Positions 17,802 through 26,061 are shown, counted from the first letter of the stretch. The stretch is DNA of 64,000 bases from Pseudomonas faucium (GCF_021602585.1 NZ_BQIP01000022.1:1-64000), one strand, 5' to 3'. Numbers and translations are program-made. The notes: generated by a model from the sequence alone, not told the origin.

Positions 17802-18346
17802 CGCACCCGCGCCGGGTTGCCCATCACCACGGCGCCGGCCGGCACATCGCGGGTCACCACGCTGCCGGCGCCCACCACGGCGTTGTCGCCGATGCTCACG
17901 CCAGGCAGGATGATCGCCGCGCCACCGATCCACACGTTATTGCCGATGCTCACCGGCCGCCCGCTTTCCAGGCCGGTGCGCCGCACTTCGGGGTCCAGCG
18001 GGTGGTCCGCGGTGTAGATCTGCACGGCCGGGCCGATCTGGCAGTCGTCACCGATGTGCACTGGCAGCACGTCGAGGATCACGCAGTTGAAGTTCATGAA
18101 GCAGTTGCGCCCCACGCGGATGTTGTAGCCGTAGTCGCAATAGAACGGCGGGCGAATCACCGTGCCTTCGCCAACATGGCCGAAGTGTTCGGCGAGCAGG
18201 CCGTTGCGGGCGTCGTTGAGCAGTTCGACGCTGTTGTTGTAACGGTGCATCCAGTGCTTGTTGGCAATCTGCTCGGCTTGCAGCTCGGGGCAGCCGGCGT
18301 GGTAGAGCTGGCCGCTGAGCATTTTCTGTTTTTCGCTGAGGGACAT
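17780..18346 (-). CDS. Maltose/galactoside O-acetyltransferase-like hexapeptide protein
   Basis: A 188-residue trimeric left-handed beta-helix acetyltransferase. After a helical N-terminus typical of the Maa/LacA family (SEKQKMLSGQLYHA) come hexapeptide repeats (IRPPFYCDYGYNIRVGRNCF, VHIGDDCQIGPAVQIYTADH with the catalytic His, SIGNNVWIGGAAIILPGVSI, VVGAGSVVTRDVPAGAVVMG). It would transfer acetyl from acetyl-CoA to a sugar or similar hydroxyl. ATG 18346 has a strong AGGAG. The open frame far beyond it is only a shadow of the acylase gene on the other strand. Confidence 0.9.
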   Translation of the reverse strand: MSLSEKQKMLSGQLYHAGCPELQAEQIANKHWMHRYNNSVELLNDARNGLLAEHFGHVGEGTVIRPPFYCDYGYNIRVGRNCFMNFNCVILDVLPVHIGDDCQIGPAVQIYTADHPLDPEVRRTGLESGRPVSIGNNVWIGGAAIILPGVSIGDNAVVGAGSVVTRDVPAGAVVMGNPARVRQPAQGQ

Positions 18347-18430
18347 GGGATCTCCTGTGGGGGCTATGCTCTGTCCGGAATCCGTCGATGATCGGACCAC
18401 AGTTTCCGCTCGAATGCACAAGGAGTTTCG

Positions 18431-20797
18431 ATGAAGCGCAGCCTCACCCTGTTGGCCGTGGCGGTGGTGGCAGTGGCCGCCGGCGCCGGTTACTGGTACG
18501 TGCAGAGCAAGCTGCCGCAACGCGAGGGCGAGGTGGCGATCAGCGGGTTGCAGGCGCAGGTCACCGTGCGCTACGACGCCCGCGGCGTGCCGCACCTGCA
18601 AGCGCAGAACGAGCAGGACCTGTACCGCGCCCTGGGCTACGTGCACGCCCAGGACCGCTTGTTCCAGATGGAAATCATGCGCCGCCTGGCCCGTGGCGAG
18701 CTGGCCGAGGTGCTGGGCGACAAGCTGCTGCCTACCGACACGCTGTTTCGCAGCCTGCGCATCCGCGAGCAGGCGGCGCTGATGGTGCAGCGCCAGGACC
18801 ACCAGTCCCCCGCCTGGCAAGCGCTGCAAGCCTACCTCGATGGCATCAATGCCTGGCAGGCCAGCCACCGCAAGCCGATGGAGTTCGACCTGATCGGCAT
18901 CACGCCGCGGCCGTTCACCGCTGAAGACACCCTGAGCATCGCCGGCTACCTGGCCTACAGCTTCGCCGCCGCATTTCGCACAGAACCTGCACTGACCTAC
19001 ATCCGCGACCAGCTCGGCCCGCAGTACCTGAAGATCTTCGACCTCGACTGGCAGCCCGACGGCGCACTGGCCCCCCCACTGGCGGCAGCCGACTGGCAGA
19101 GCCTGGAAGCACTGGCCCGCCTCAGCCACGAGGCCCTCAGCGACGCCGGCATCCCGCAGTTCGAAGGCAGCAACGCCTGGGCCGTTTCCGGCAGCCGCAC
19201 CCGCAGCGGCAAGCCCTTGCTGGCCGGCGACCCGCACATCAGCTTCGCGGTACCGGCGGTGTGGTACGAGGCCGAGCTGTCGGCGCCGGGCTTCAACCTG
19301 TATGGCTACTTCCAGGCGCTCAACCCGTTCGCGCTGCTCGGGCACAACCGCGACTTCGGCTGGAGCCTGACCATGTTCCAGAACGACGACGTCGACCTGA
19401 TCGCGGAAAAGACCAACCCCGCCAACAGCGAGCAAGTGCTGGTCGATGGCCAGTGGCGCACGCTGGAAAAGACCCAACAGCAGATCGCGGTCAAGGGCGA
19501 GCAGCCTGTCACCATCAACCTGCGCCGCTCGCCCCACGGGCCGATCGTCAACGACGTGCTCGGCGCCACGGCCGGCACCACGCCGATTGCCATGTGGTGG
19601 GCGTTTCTGGAAACCGAAAACCCGATCCTTGACGGTTTCTACCAGCTCAACCGCGCCGATACCCTGGCCAAGATGCGCGAAGCGGCAGCCAAGGTGCAGG
19701 CACCGGGGCTCAACTTCGTCTGGGCCAACGCCCGCGGCGATATCGGCTGGTGGGCCGCCGCGCAGCTGCCGATTCGCCCGGACGGGGCCAACCCGGCGTT
19801 CATCCTCGATGGCGCCAGCGCCCAGGCCGACAAGCTGGGTTTCTACCCGTTCAGCGTCAACCCGCAACAGGAAAACCCGGCCAGTGGCTACATCGTCTCG
19901 GCCAACTTCCAACCACCCGCCGTGGTGAGCATTCCGGGTTACTACAACCTGCCGGACCGGGGCCGCCAGCTCGATCGCCACCTGACCGACCCGCAGGTGA
20001 AGTGGGACACCAGCAACAGCCAGGCGCTGCAACTCGATACCGCCAGCGACTACGGCCCGCGCACCTTGGCGCCGCTGCTGGCGACCTTGCGCAAGGTCGC
20101 CCAGGGCGACGAGGAAAAGGAGCTGGTCGAGCAACTGGCGGCCTGGCGCGGCGATTACCCGCTGGACTCCACCAGCGCCACGCTGTTCAACCAGTTCCTC
20201 TTCGACCTGGCATACGCGGCGCTGCATGACGAACTGGGCGACACCTGGTTCCCGGTGCTGATCAGTACCCGCGCCATCGATGCCGCGCTGCCGCGCCTGG
20301 CCGCCGACGCCGGGTCGCCGTGGTGGAACACCAAGGGCGCCAACCAGCGCAGCGACCGCACCAGCGTGGTACGCCTGGCCTGGCAGCAAAGCCTCAAGCA
20401 CCTGCGCGAAACCTTCGGCAACGACCCGGCAAGCTGGCAGTGGGGCAAGGCCCATACCCTGACGCACAACCATCCGCTGGGGGTGAAGAAGCCGCTGAAC
20501 CTGCTGCTCAACGTCGGGCCGTTTGCCGCGCCGGGCACGCACGAGGTGCCCAACAACCTGTCGGCGAAGCTGGGGCCAGCGCCATGGCCAGTGAACTACG
20601 GGCCTTCGACACGGCGGCTGATCGACTTTGCCGACGCCGGGCAGGCGCTGACCAGCAACCCGGTCGGGCAGAGTGGGGTGCCGTTCGACAGGCACTATTC
20701 GGATCAGGCACAGGGGTATATCGAGGGGCGGTATCAGCGGGCGCAGATGGGGGTGATTCCGGCGCAGAGCACGTTACGGTTGCTGCCTGGTCGGTAA
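18431..20797 (+). CDS. Penicillin acylase family Ntn hydrolase
   Basis: A 788-residue precursor of the penicillin/acylhomoserine-lactone acylase family. It begins with a signal/anchor (LTLLAVAVVAVAAGAGYWYV). The alpha-chain-like part contains VRYDARGVPHLQAQNEQDL and GYVHAQDRLFQMEIMRRLARG. The autocatalytic cleavage site is FEGSNAWAVSG, with Ser247 as the new N-terminal nucleophile of the beta chain, followed by LAGDPHISFAVPAVWYEAEL. It should act in the periplasm on N-acyl amides; the substrate (beta-lactam side chain, acyl-homoserine lactone or other) cannot be read from sequence. It is divergent from the acetyltransferase, and a REP pair follows. Confidence 0.9.
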   Translation: MKRSLTLLAVAVVAVAAGAGYWYVQSKLPQREGEVAISGLQAQVTVRYDARGVPHLQAQNEQDLYRALGYVHAQDRLFQMEIMRRLARGELAEVLGDKLLPTDTLFRSLRIREQAALMVQRQDHQSPAWQALQAYLDGINAWQASHRKPMEFDLIGITPRPFTAEDTLSIAGYLAYSFAAAFRTEPALTYIRDQLGPQYLKIFDLDWQPDGALAPPLAAADWQSLEALARLSHEALSDAGIPQFEGSNAWAVSGSRTRSGKPLLAGDPHISFAVPAVWYEAELSAPGFNLYGYFQALNPFALLGHNRDFGWSLTMFQNDDVDLIAEKTNPANSEQVLVDGQWRTLEKTQQQIAVKGEQPVTINLRRSPHGPIVNDVLGATAGTTPIAMWWAFLETENPILDGFYQLNRADTLAKMREAAAKVQAPGLNFVWANARGDIGWWAAAQLPIRPDGANPAFILDGASAQADKLGFYPFSVNPQQENPASGYIVSANFQPPAVVSIPGYYNLPDRGRQLDRHLTDPQVKWDTSNSQALQLDTASDYGPRTLAPLLATLRKVAQGDEEKELVEQLAAWRGDYPLDSTSATLFNQFLFDLAYAALHDELGDTWFPVLISTRAIDAALPRLAADAGSPWWNTKGANQRSDRTSVVRLAWQQSLKHLRETFGNDPASWQWGKAHTLTHNHPLGVKKPLNLLLNVGPFAAPGTHEVPNNLSAKLGPAPWPVNYGPSTRRLIDFADAGQALTSNPVGQSGVPFDRHYSDQAQGYIEGRYQRAQMGVIPAQSTLRLLPGR

Positions 20798-20810
20798 AGG
20801 GCTGCTTCGC

Positions 20811-20888
20811 AGCCCATCGCCGGCAAGCCGGCTCCTACAGGAGCAGCGGCGCCCTCACTGTGGGAGCCGGCTTGCCGGCGATGGGCCG
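20811..20888. repeat. REP pair (GCCGGC type)
   Basis: Inverted REPs between the convergent ends of the acylase gene and the ABC importer operon. The flanking GGGCTGC...GCAGCCC and GGGCCGC...GCGGCCC stretches extend the potential stem. Confidence 0.85.
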
Positions 20889-20905
20889 CAAAGCGGCCCC
20901 GCATT

Positions 20906-21778
20906 TCAACCCTGCCACTTGCCCCCTTCGACGATCACGCTCTCAGGCTTGGTGTCATCGCTCAGTTCCTTGCGCACATACTGGTCATACAGCTTGAGCA
21001 GGAACTTCTCCTCGCCCAGCTTGGCCAGCTCGGCATTCACCCAGTCACGCAGCTCGGTGTTGCCCTTCTTCACCGCCGGCGCAATCGGCGCCTCTTCGCC
21101 CAGCAGCTGCGGCAACACGCGGTAACCCGGGTTCTGCTTGGCCCAGCTGAACAGGATCAGGTTGTCCTGGGCGTAGGCGTCGCCACGGCCGGCGGCCAGC
21201 GCTTGCAGCGATTCGCTGTTCTTCTCGAACTTCAGCAGCTTCCAGTCCGGGTGGTGCTTGCTCAGCCAGATGTCTGCCGTAGTGCCGGTGGTGACGATGG
21301 TGGTCTTGCCGGCCAGGTCATCGAGCTTCTGCACCGCGCTGCCGTCGGCGACGATGGCCTGCACGGCCACGCGCAGGTTGGGGTTGGTGAAGTCCACCGC
21401 TTCCTTGCGCTCGGGTGTCACGGTCATGTTGGCGAGGATCAGGTCGACCTTGTCGCTTTGCAGGAACGGGATGCGGCTGGCTGGCTCGACGGCGACGAAC
21501 TCCACCTTGTTCTCGTCGCCGAGCAGGTCCTTGGCCAGGCGCCGGCCGATGTCGGTGTCAAAACCCACATAGCGGCCGCTTTCATCGACGAAGCCGAACG
21601 GCGGCTTGTCGGTGAACACGCCGACGATCAGCTTGTCACGCGCCTTGATGGTTTCCAGGTAGCTGGTCGCAGGCGATGCCGCGGCAGGCTTGGCGGGTTC
21701 CTCGGCCTTGTTGCAGCCGGCCAGCAGGGCCAGGCCGAACAGCGGCGCCAGCAGTTTTGTAAGGGGGGCAGTTTTCAT
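20906..21778 (-). CDS. Polar amino acid-type ABC transporter substrate-binding lipoprotein
   Basis: A 290-residue family 3 binding protein with a lipobox (LFGLALLAGC), so it is probably anchored to a membrane. The body is full length: KLIVGVFTDKPPFGFVDESG, YVGFDTDIGRRLAKDLL, LILANMTVTPERKEAVDFTN, then DLAGKTTIVTTGTTADIWLS and GRGDAYAQDNLILFSWAK from lobe two. Relatives bind glutamate, aspartate, cystine or similar. Its ligand is not determinable, although the surrounding sulfur genes make a sulfur amino acid a reasonable guess. The start overlaps the ATPase stop by 4 bp. It is the last gene of a four-gene minus-strand operon. Confidence 0.9.
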   Translation of the reverse strand: MKTAPLTKLLAPLFGLALLAGCNKAEEPAKPAAASPATSYLETIKARDKLIVGVFTDKPPFGFVDESGRYVGFDTDIGRRLAKDLLGDENKVEFVAVEPASRIPFLQSDKVDLILANMTVTPERKEAVDFTNPNLRVAVQAIVADGSAVQKLDDLAGKTTIVTTGTTADIWLSKHHPDWKLLKFEKNSESLQALAAGRGDAYAQDNLILFSWAKQNPGYRVLPQLLGEEAPIAPAVKKGNTELRDWVNAELAKLGEEKFLLKLYDQYVRKELSDDTKPESVIVEGGKWQG

Positions 21779-22548
21779 GACAGTTCCTTATGCAGTGTCT
21801 TGGGCAGGCTTTCGACGAAGGAGAATTTGTCCAGGAACTGCTGCGCTCGTGCGGTCCGCGGCTGGCTGAAGAAGCTCTCGGGGTCGCTCTGTTCAAGGAT
21901 CCTGCCGGCCTCCATGAACACGATTCGGTCGGCCACCGCGCGGGCGAAGGCCATTTCGTGGGTAACGATAAGCAAGGTCATGCCGTCGCGGGCCAGGCCC
22001 TGGATCACCTGCAGCACCTCCTTGACCATCTCCGGGTCGAGGGCAGCGGTCACCTCGTCGAACAGCATCACCTGCGGGTTCATGCACAGCGCGCGGACGA
22101 TGGCGATGCGCTGCTGCTGGCCGCCGGACAGCTGGCGCGGGTAGGCGTCGCGCTTGTCCAGCAGGCCGACGCGGGCCAGCAGGGCTTCGGCCTGGGCCTG
22201 GGCTTCGGCGCGCTCGCGCTTCTGCACCTTGAGCGGGCCCAGCAGCAGGTTGTCGATCACCCGCATGTGGCCGAACAGGTGATAGCTCTGGAACACCATG
22301 CCCACCCGCTGGCGCACCTGGCGCCAGTCGGTGTCAGGTGCCAGTAGCGCTTCGCCGGCCAGGCGCAGCTGGCCGCTGTGCGCATCTTCCAGTCCATTGA
22401 GGCAGCGCAGCAGGGTGCTCTTGCCGCAGCCGCTGGGGCCGAGGATCACCACCACTTCGCCGGCCTCTACCTTGAGGTCGACATCCTTGAGCACCTGGTG
22501 CTCGCCGAAATACTTGTTGAAACCCTGGAATTCGATCAGTGCGCTCAT
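21775..22548 (-). CDS. Polar amino acid-type ABC transporter ATP-binding protein
   Basis: A 257-residue GlnQ-like ATPase: Walker A GPSGCGKSTL, Q-loop VFQSYHLFGHM, signature LSGGQQQR, Walker B VMLFDEVTAALDPE and switch His VTHEMAFA. The usual DEPTSALD reads DEVTAALD here, a mild deviation. It overlaps both neighbours by 4 bp (ATGA junctions), indicating translational coupling within the importer operon. Confidence 0.93.
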   Translation of the reverse strand: MSALIEFQGFNKYFGEHQVLKDVDLKVEAGEVVVILGPSGCGKSTLLRCLNGLEDAHSGQLRLAGEALLAPDTDWRQVRQRVGMVFQSYHLFGHMRVIDNLLLGPLKVQKRERAEAQAQAEALLARVGLLDKRDAYPRQLSGGQQQRIAIVRALCMNPQVMLFDEVTAALDPEMVKEVLQVIQGLARDGMTLLIVTHEMAFARAVADRIVFMEAGRILEQSDPESFFSQPRTARAQQFLDKFSFVESLPKTLHKELS

Positions 22549-23204
22549 GAGTGGGCCCAGCGCCGCTCCAGCACGCGCGAGGCGGCGGACAGCGGGTAAC
22601 AGACGATGAAGAAGAACAGGAACAGCGCGCCGTAGATCAGCACCGATTCGTAGGTGCGCTCGATGATCTGCTGGCCCACCTTGATGACATCGACCACACC
22701 GATCAGCACCGCCAGCGAGCTGGTCTTGATGATCCGCGTGTAGATGTTGATGGTCGGCGGGGTCATGCGCTTGAGCGCCTGGGGCAGCAGCACATGGCCG
22801 TAGAGCTGGGCGCCGGACAGGCCGATCGACAGCCCCGCCTCACGCTGCCCGCGCGGCAGCGACTGCAAGGCGCCGCGCACCACTTCGCCGACCTCGCTGG
22901 CGCCCCACAGCCCGAGCACCAGCACCGCGCACCAGAAACTGGGGATGCTCAAGGCGAAGAAGATCGGCAGGCCGAAGAACACCAGGTACAACCACACCAG
23001 CACCGGGATCGCCCGGAACAATTCGAGGTAGACCTGCAAGGCGATGTTCAGCAGGCGATTGCCGAGGGTTGCCAGCACGCCGTAGAGCACGCCACCGAGG
23101 GTCGCGAAAACGATGCCCAGGGCCGAGATGGCCAGGGTTTGCGCCGCGCCACGGCCAAGCTGCGGCAGCGACACCAGCAGCAGGTCAAACGCCGAACTGG
23201 CCAT
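22545..23204 (-). CDS. Polar amino acid-type ABC transporter permease
   Basis: A 219-residue HisM/GlnP-family permease with about five helices, the TLAISALGIVFATLGGVLYG first helix and an EAA loop (EVVRGALQSLPRGQREAGLS). It pairs with the adjacent permease at 23185-23850 to form a heterodimeric channel. The two genes overlap by 20 bp. Confidence 0.93.
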   Translation of the reverse strand: MASSAFDLLLVSLPQLGRGAAQTLAISALGIVFATLGGVLYGVLATLGNRLLNIALQVYLELFRAIPVLVWLYLVFFGLPIFFALSIPSFWCAVLVLGLWGASEVGEVVRGALQSLPRGQREAGLSIGLSGAQLYGHVLLPQALKRMTPPTINIYTRIIKTSSLAVLIGVVDVIKVGQQIIERTYESVLIYGALFLFFFIVCYPLSAASRVLERRWAHS

Positions 23205-23850
23205 GTTGCAGCCTCCTTTCCAGGTAGCGCAGCAGCAGCGACAGGGGCAGGAACAGCAGCACGCAGAGCAGCGTCAGCACGGCGAGCATTTCGTAGGTCT
23301 TGTAGTAGAGGGCGATGTAGTTCTTGGTGGTGTAGAGAATCTCGGGCACGGCCACGGCCGACACCACCGTGGTTTCCTTGAGCAGGAAGATGAAGTTGGC
23401 GAACAGCGCCGGCAGGCTCAGAAGGCCCGCCTGGGGCAGGATCACATGGCGCAGCAGCTGGCCTTCGGAAAGGCCGATGGCGCGCCCGGACTCCAGTTGC
23501 GCACGCGGCACCGCCTCGACACCAGCGCGCAGCACTTCGGTGAGGTAGGCGCCGCCCATGAAGGTCATGGTGATGATCGCCGCAGCGAAGCCGGAGATGT
23601 TCAGGCCCAGGCTGGGCAAGGCGAAGTAGACGAAGAACAGCTGGATCAGCAGCGGCGTGTTGCGCGCCAGCTCCACGTAGCCCTGCACCAGGCGCCACAG
23701 GTAGGGCGTGCGCAAGACCAGCAGGGTGGCATTGACCAGGGCGACCAGCAGCGAAGTGGCAATGGCGATCAGGCCGACCTGCAAGGTCACGCCCACGGCC
23801 TTGAAGAATGCCGGAAGTGTACTAAGAATGAAGGCGGTGTCGAAGGTCAT
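23185..23850 (-). CDS. Polar amino acid-type ABC transporter permease (first gene of operon)
   Basis: A 221-residue permease, with FFKAVGVTLQVGLIAIATSL as first helix, NTPLLIQLFFVYFALP, and the EAA loop AYLTEVLRAGVEAVPRAQLE. It is the promoter-proximal gene of a permease-permease-ATPase-binding-protein operon. Its upstream region carries a 9-bp inverted repeat at 23931-23964, about 80 bp from the ATG. Confidence 0.93.
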   Translation of the reverse strand: MTFDTAFILSTLPAFFKAVGVTLQVGLIAIATSLLVALVNATLLVLRTPYLWRLVQGYVELARNTPLLIQLFFVYFALPSLGLNISGFAAAIITMTFMGGAYLTEVLRAGVEAVPRAQLESGRAIGLSEGQLLRHVILPQAGLLSLPALFANFIFLLKETTVVSAVAVPEILYTTKNYIALYYKTYEMLAVLTLLCVLLFLPLSLLLRYLERRLQHGQFGV

Positions 23851-23930
23851 GGAACGGGCCTCGACAGCGTGTTTGGGAAGTACGGCATGGGCAAGTTCTA
23901 CCGGGTGCGCAGTGCACGATCAGTAGACTC

Positions 23931-23964
23931 TAAAGGTATAAAAAACTTTTAATAAATACCTTTA
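23931..23964. promoter_or_regulatory. Inverted repeat upstream of the ABC importer operon
   Basis: TAAAGGTAT (23931-23939) and ATACCTTTA (23956-23964) are perfect reverse complements separated by 16 AT-rich bases. The element lies in the promoter region of the minus-strand importer operon, in a local AT-rich island. Operator function is inferred. The rest of the 23851-24268 gap holds a doubtful 25-codon ORF, a single REP and a terminator hairpin. Confidence 0.5.
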
Positions 23965-24061
23965 TTGCATATTGATATCACTGAAACTTTACTGCCAGGG
24001 ATGCCTCAAACAGCTTTAGAACGCGGCTTGCAAGGCCATCAAACCAACAAGGACGATAACG

Positions 24062-24139
24062 ATGAATTGCCCCTGCTCAACCGATAGCAATGAACAGATT
24101 CTGTGGCTGATGGCGTTGCGCCGGGCGCTTGGCAGCTGA
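24062..24139 (+). CDS. Possible 25-residue peptide with a CPC motif
   Basis: ATG 24062 is preceded by AAGGA at suitable distance, and the frame encodes MNCPCSTDSNEQILWLMALR plus five residues before TGA. It lies in the 418-base gap between the importer operon and the MetQ-like gene, on the opposite strand to both, just upstream of a REP. Coding is uncertain: the only supports are the ribosome-binding site, the Cys-Pro-Cys start and the amphipathic-looking tail. It could be a leader or a small metal-binding peptide, or nothing. Confidence 0.3.
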   Translation: MNCPCSTDSNEQILWLMALRRALGS

Positions 24140-24158
24140 ACATTGATTTACCTGGGCT

Positions 24159-24191
24159 GGCCCTATCGCCGGCAAGCCGGCTCCCACACGG
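24159..24191. repeat. Single REP element (GCCGGC type)
   Basis: One unpaired copy of CCTATCGCCGGCAAGCCGGC with its TCCCACA tail. It is the only REP in the window with no inverted partner nearby. Confidence 0.75.
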
Positions 24192-24212
24192 CAGCATCCA
24201 CTCGCCACAAAC

Positions 24213-24244
24213 AAAAACGCCGGCGCAAAATGCGCCGGCGTTTT
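24213..24244. terminator. Rho-independent terminator downstream of the MetQ-like gene
   Basis: A perfect stem (AACGCCGGCGCA paired with TGCGCCGGCGTT around a short A-rich loop), with A-tract and T-tract on either side, so it works on both strands. It lies 25 bp past the MetQ-like stop. Confidence 0.88.
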
Positions 24245-24268
24245 CGATTGCAGGGTCAGCCAGGCGAG

Positions 24269-25054
24269 TCAGAACGCCGGCAGCACCGCACCGCTGTACT
24301 TCTTGGCGATGAATGCCTTCACTTCAGGGCTGGTCAGGGCCTTGGCCAGCTTCTGGATCGCATCGCTGTCCTTGTTGTCCGGGCGCGCCACCAGGAAGTT
24401 CACGTAAGGCGAGTCGCTGCCCTCGATCACCAGCGCATCCTTGGCCGGGTTCAGGCCCGCTTCCAGTGCGTAGTTGGTGTTGATCATGTCCAGGTCGACC
24501 TGGTCCAGCACACGCGGCAGCATGGCCGATTCCAGCTCGCGGAACTTCAGCTTCTTCGGGTTCTCGGCGATGTCTTTCGGCGTGGCCAGGGCATTTTTCG
24601 GGTCTTTCAGGGTGATCAGGCCAGCCTTCTGCAGCAGGATCAGCGCGCGGCCGCTGTTGCTGCCTTCGTTGGGAATGGCAACGGTGGCGCCATCCTTGAG
24701 CTCGGACAGGTTCTTGATCTTCTTCGAGTAGCCACCAAACGGCTCGACGTGCACGCCTACCACGGTTTCCAGGTGAGTGCCCTTGCCTTCGTTGAAGCTC
24801 TTGAGGTACGGCAGGGTCTGGAAGTAGTTGGCGTCCAGGCGCTTCTGGTCGACCTGCACGTTAGGCTGCACGTAGTCGGTGAAGACCTTGATTTCCAGGT
24901 CCACGCCTTCCTTGGCCAGGGTTGGCTTGATCAGCTCGAGGATCTCGGCGTGGGGCACCGGGGTGGCGGCAACCACCAGTTTCTCGGCAGCGGCGGCCAG
25001 GCCGGAGAACGACAGGGCAGCGGCCAGGGCCGTGGTCAGCAGGGTCTTGTTCAT
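24269..25054 (-). CDS. MetQ/NlpA family substrate-binding protein (orphan)
   Basis: A 261-residue NlpA-family binding protein, usually specific for methionine: KLVVAATPVPHAEILELIKP, YVQPNVQVDQKRLDANYFQT, SDSPYVNFLVARPDNKDS. It has a plain signal peptide (MNKTLLTTALAAALSFSGLAAA) with no lipobox cysteine, so it should be a free periplasmic protein. ATG 25054 follows AAGGA. MetN and MetI are not adjacent: the upstream gene is a transcription-factor-like AAA+ protein. It may serve a MetNI system elsewhere or have a signalling role. TTATTCCG direct repeats lie upstream. Confidence 0.88.
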   Translation of the reverse strand: MNKTLLTTALAAALSFSGLAAAAEKLVVAATPVPHAEILELIKPTLAKEGVDLEIKVFTDYVQPNVQVDQKRLDANYFQTLPYLKSFNEGKGTHLETVVGVHVEPFGGYSKKIKNLSELKDGATVAIPNEGSNSGRALILLQKAGLITLKDPKNALATPKDIAENPKKLKFRELESAMLPRVLDQVDLDMINTNYALEAGLNPAKDALVIEGSDSPYVNFLVARPDNKDSDAIQKLAKALTSPEVKAFIAKKYSGAVLPAF

Positions 25055-25151
25055 GGTGGTCCTTGTTCTGTTTCTGGCCATCGGCGATGGCAAAAAGTCG
25101 GTTGCCCAACCGGTTCACCCGGGAGCGTGAGGCGGACAATACCGAGATTTT

Positions 25152-25191
25152 TTATTCCGGAACAATATCTTTTAATTCGCTGCTTATTCCG
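25152..25191. promoter_or_regulatory. Direct repeats TTATTCCG upstream of the MetQ-like gene
   Basis: TTATTCCG occurs at 25152-25159 and again at 25184-25191, exactly 32 bp (three helical turns) apart, each followed by an A-rich stretch. A related 12-mer lies in inverse orientation upstream of the RBBP9 gene (26772-26783). It is probably a regulator binding region for the minus-strand gene. Confidence 0.4.
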
Positions 25192-25230
25192 AAAACAAAT
25201 AGCCATCACGGCATTCGCTTATACCGATGT

Positions 25231-26061
25231 CTAGCGCGCCAGGTCCGGCAGGTCGAGGTCTTCGGGCTGGATCTCTTCGCTGTCATTGACCAGCAAGGCG
25301 AAGTGGATGACGTTCTCCAGTTCGCGGGTGTTGCCCGGCCAGGCATGGGCCTCCAGCAGCTGTTGCGCGGCTTCGCTGATCAGCGGCAGCGAGCGCTGCA
25401 GGCGCACGCAGTAGATGCCCACGAAGTACTCGGCCAGCGGCAGGATATCGCCGCGCCGCTCGCGCAGCGGCGGCAACTCCAGGGCGCCTTCGAGCAGGTA
25501 CTGGTACAAACGCTCGTTGAAGCGCCCGGCACGCACTACCCGCGCCAGGTCGATGCTGGTGGCGGCCACCAGGCGCACATCCACCGCCTGCGGCTGCTGC
25601 GCGCCCACCCGGGTGACTTCGCGGTTTTCCAGCGCTGCCAGCAACTTGCCCTGGATCTCCAGCGGCAGGTCGGCGATTTCATCCAGGTACAAGGTGCCGC
25701 CGTTGGCCGAACCGAACCAGCCGGCACGGCTGCTGGCGGTGCCACCCTGGGCTCCGGCGCTGTAGCCGAACAGCTCGGCATCGGCGTAGGTCGGGCTGAT
25801 GGCGGCGCAGTTGACCGACACGAACAGCCCTGCCCGGTCGCTGGCGCGGTGGATCTGCCGCGCCAGCAATTCCTTGCCGGTGCCGGTCTCGCCGCGGATC
25901 AACACCGGCAATGCTTGCGGCGCCAGCCGTTCCAGCGCCTGGCGCAGTTGCTGCGAGCGGGGGTCGATGAACACCAGGGCCTTGGCGCGGATGCTCAGCG
26001 GGCTCTTGTCCAGTTCGGGGAAGGTCAGCAGCGGCTGGCCGAAGGGGTTTTGAAAAGTCAT
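25231..26061 (-). CDS. Enhancer-binding-protein-type AAA+ regulator lacking GAFTGA and DNA-binding domain
   Basis: A 276-residue protein consisting almost only of the sigma-54-interaction AAA+ domain: Walker A RGETGTGKELLARQIH, Walker B GGTLYLDEIADLP, an arginine-finger region RFNERLYQYLLEG and sensor II HAWPGNTRELENVIHF. Two family hallmarks are missing. Where GAFTGA should follow ELFGY the sequence reads SAGAQGGTASS, and the protein stops at DLPDLAR without the C-terminal Fis-type helix-turn-helix. It resembles the core of SfnR-like regulators found in Pseudomonas sulfur genes. It is flanked by the MetQ-like and RBBP9 genes on the same strand. Confidence 0.85.
   Translation of the reverse strand: MTFQNPFGQPLLTFPELDKSPLSIRAKALVFIDPRSQQLRQALERLAPQALPVLIRGETGTGKELLARQIHRASDRAGLFVSVNCAAISPTYADAELFGYSAGAQGGTASSRAGWFGSANGGTLYLDEIADLPLEIQGKLLAALENREVTRVGAQQPQAVDVRLVAATSIDLARVVRAGRFNERLYQYLLEGALELPPLRERRGDILPLAEYFVGIYCVRLQRSLPLISEAAQQLLEAHAWPGNTRELENVIHFALLVNDSEEIQPEDLDLPDLAR

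Noticed and set aside
17780-20695. A 971-codon open frame ending in the acetyltransferase
   Set aside because: The upstream part is antisense to the penicillin acylase gene. A strong ribosome-binding site and family start place the gene at 18346.
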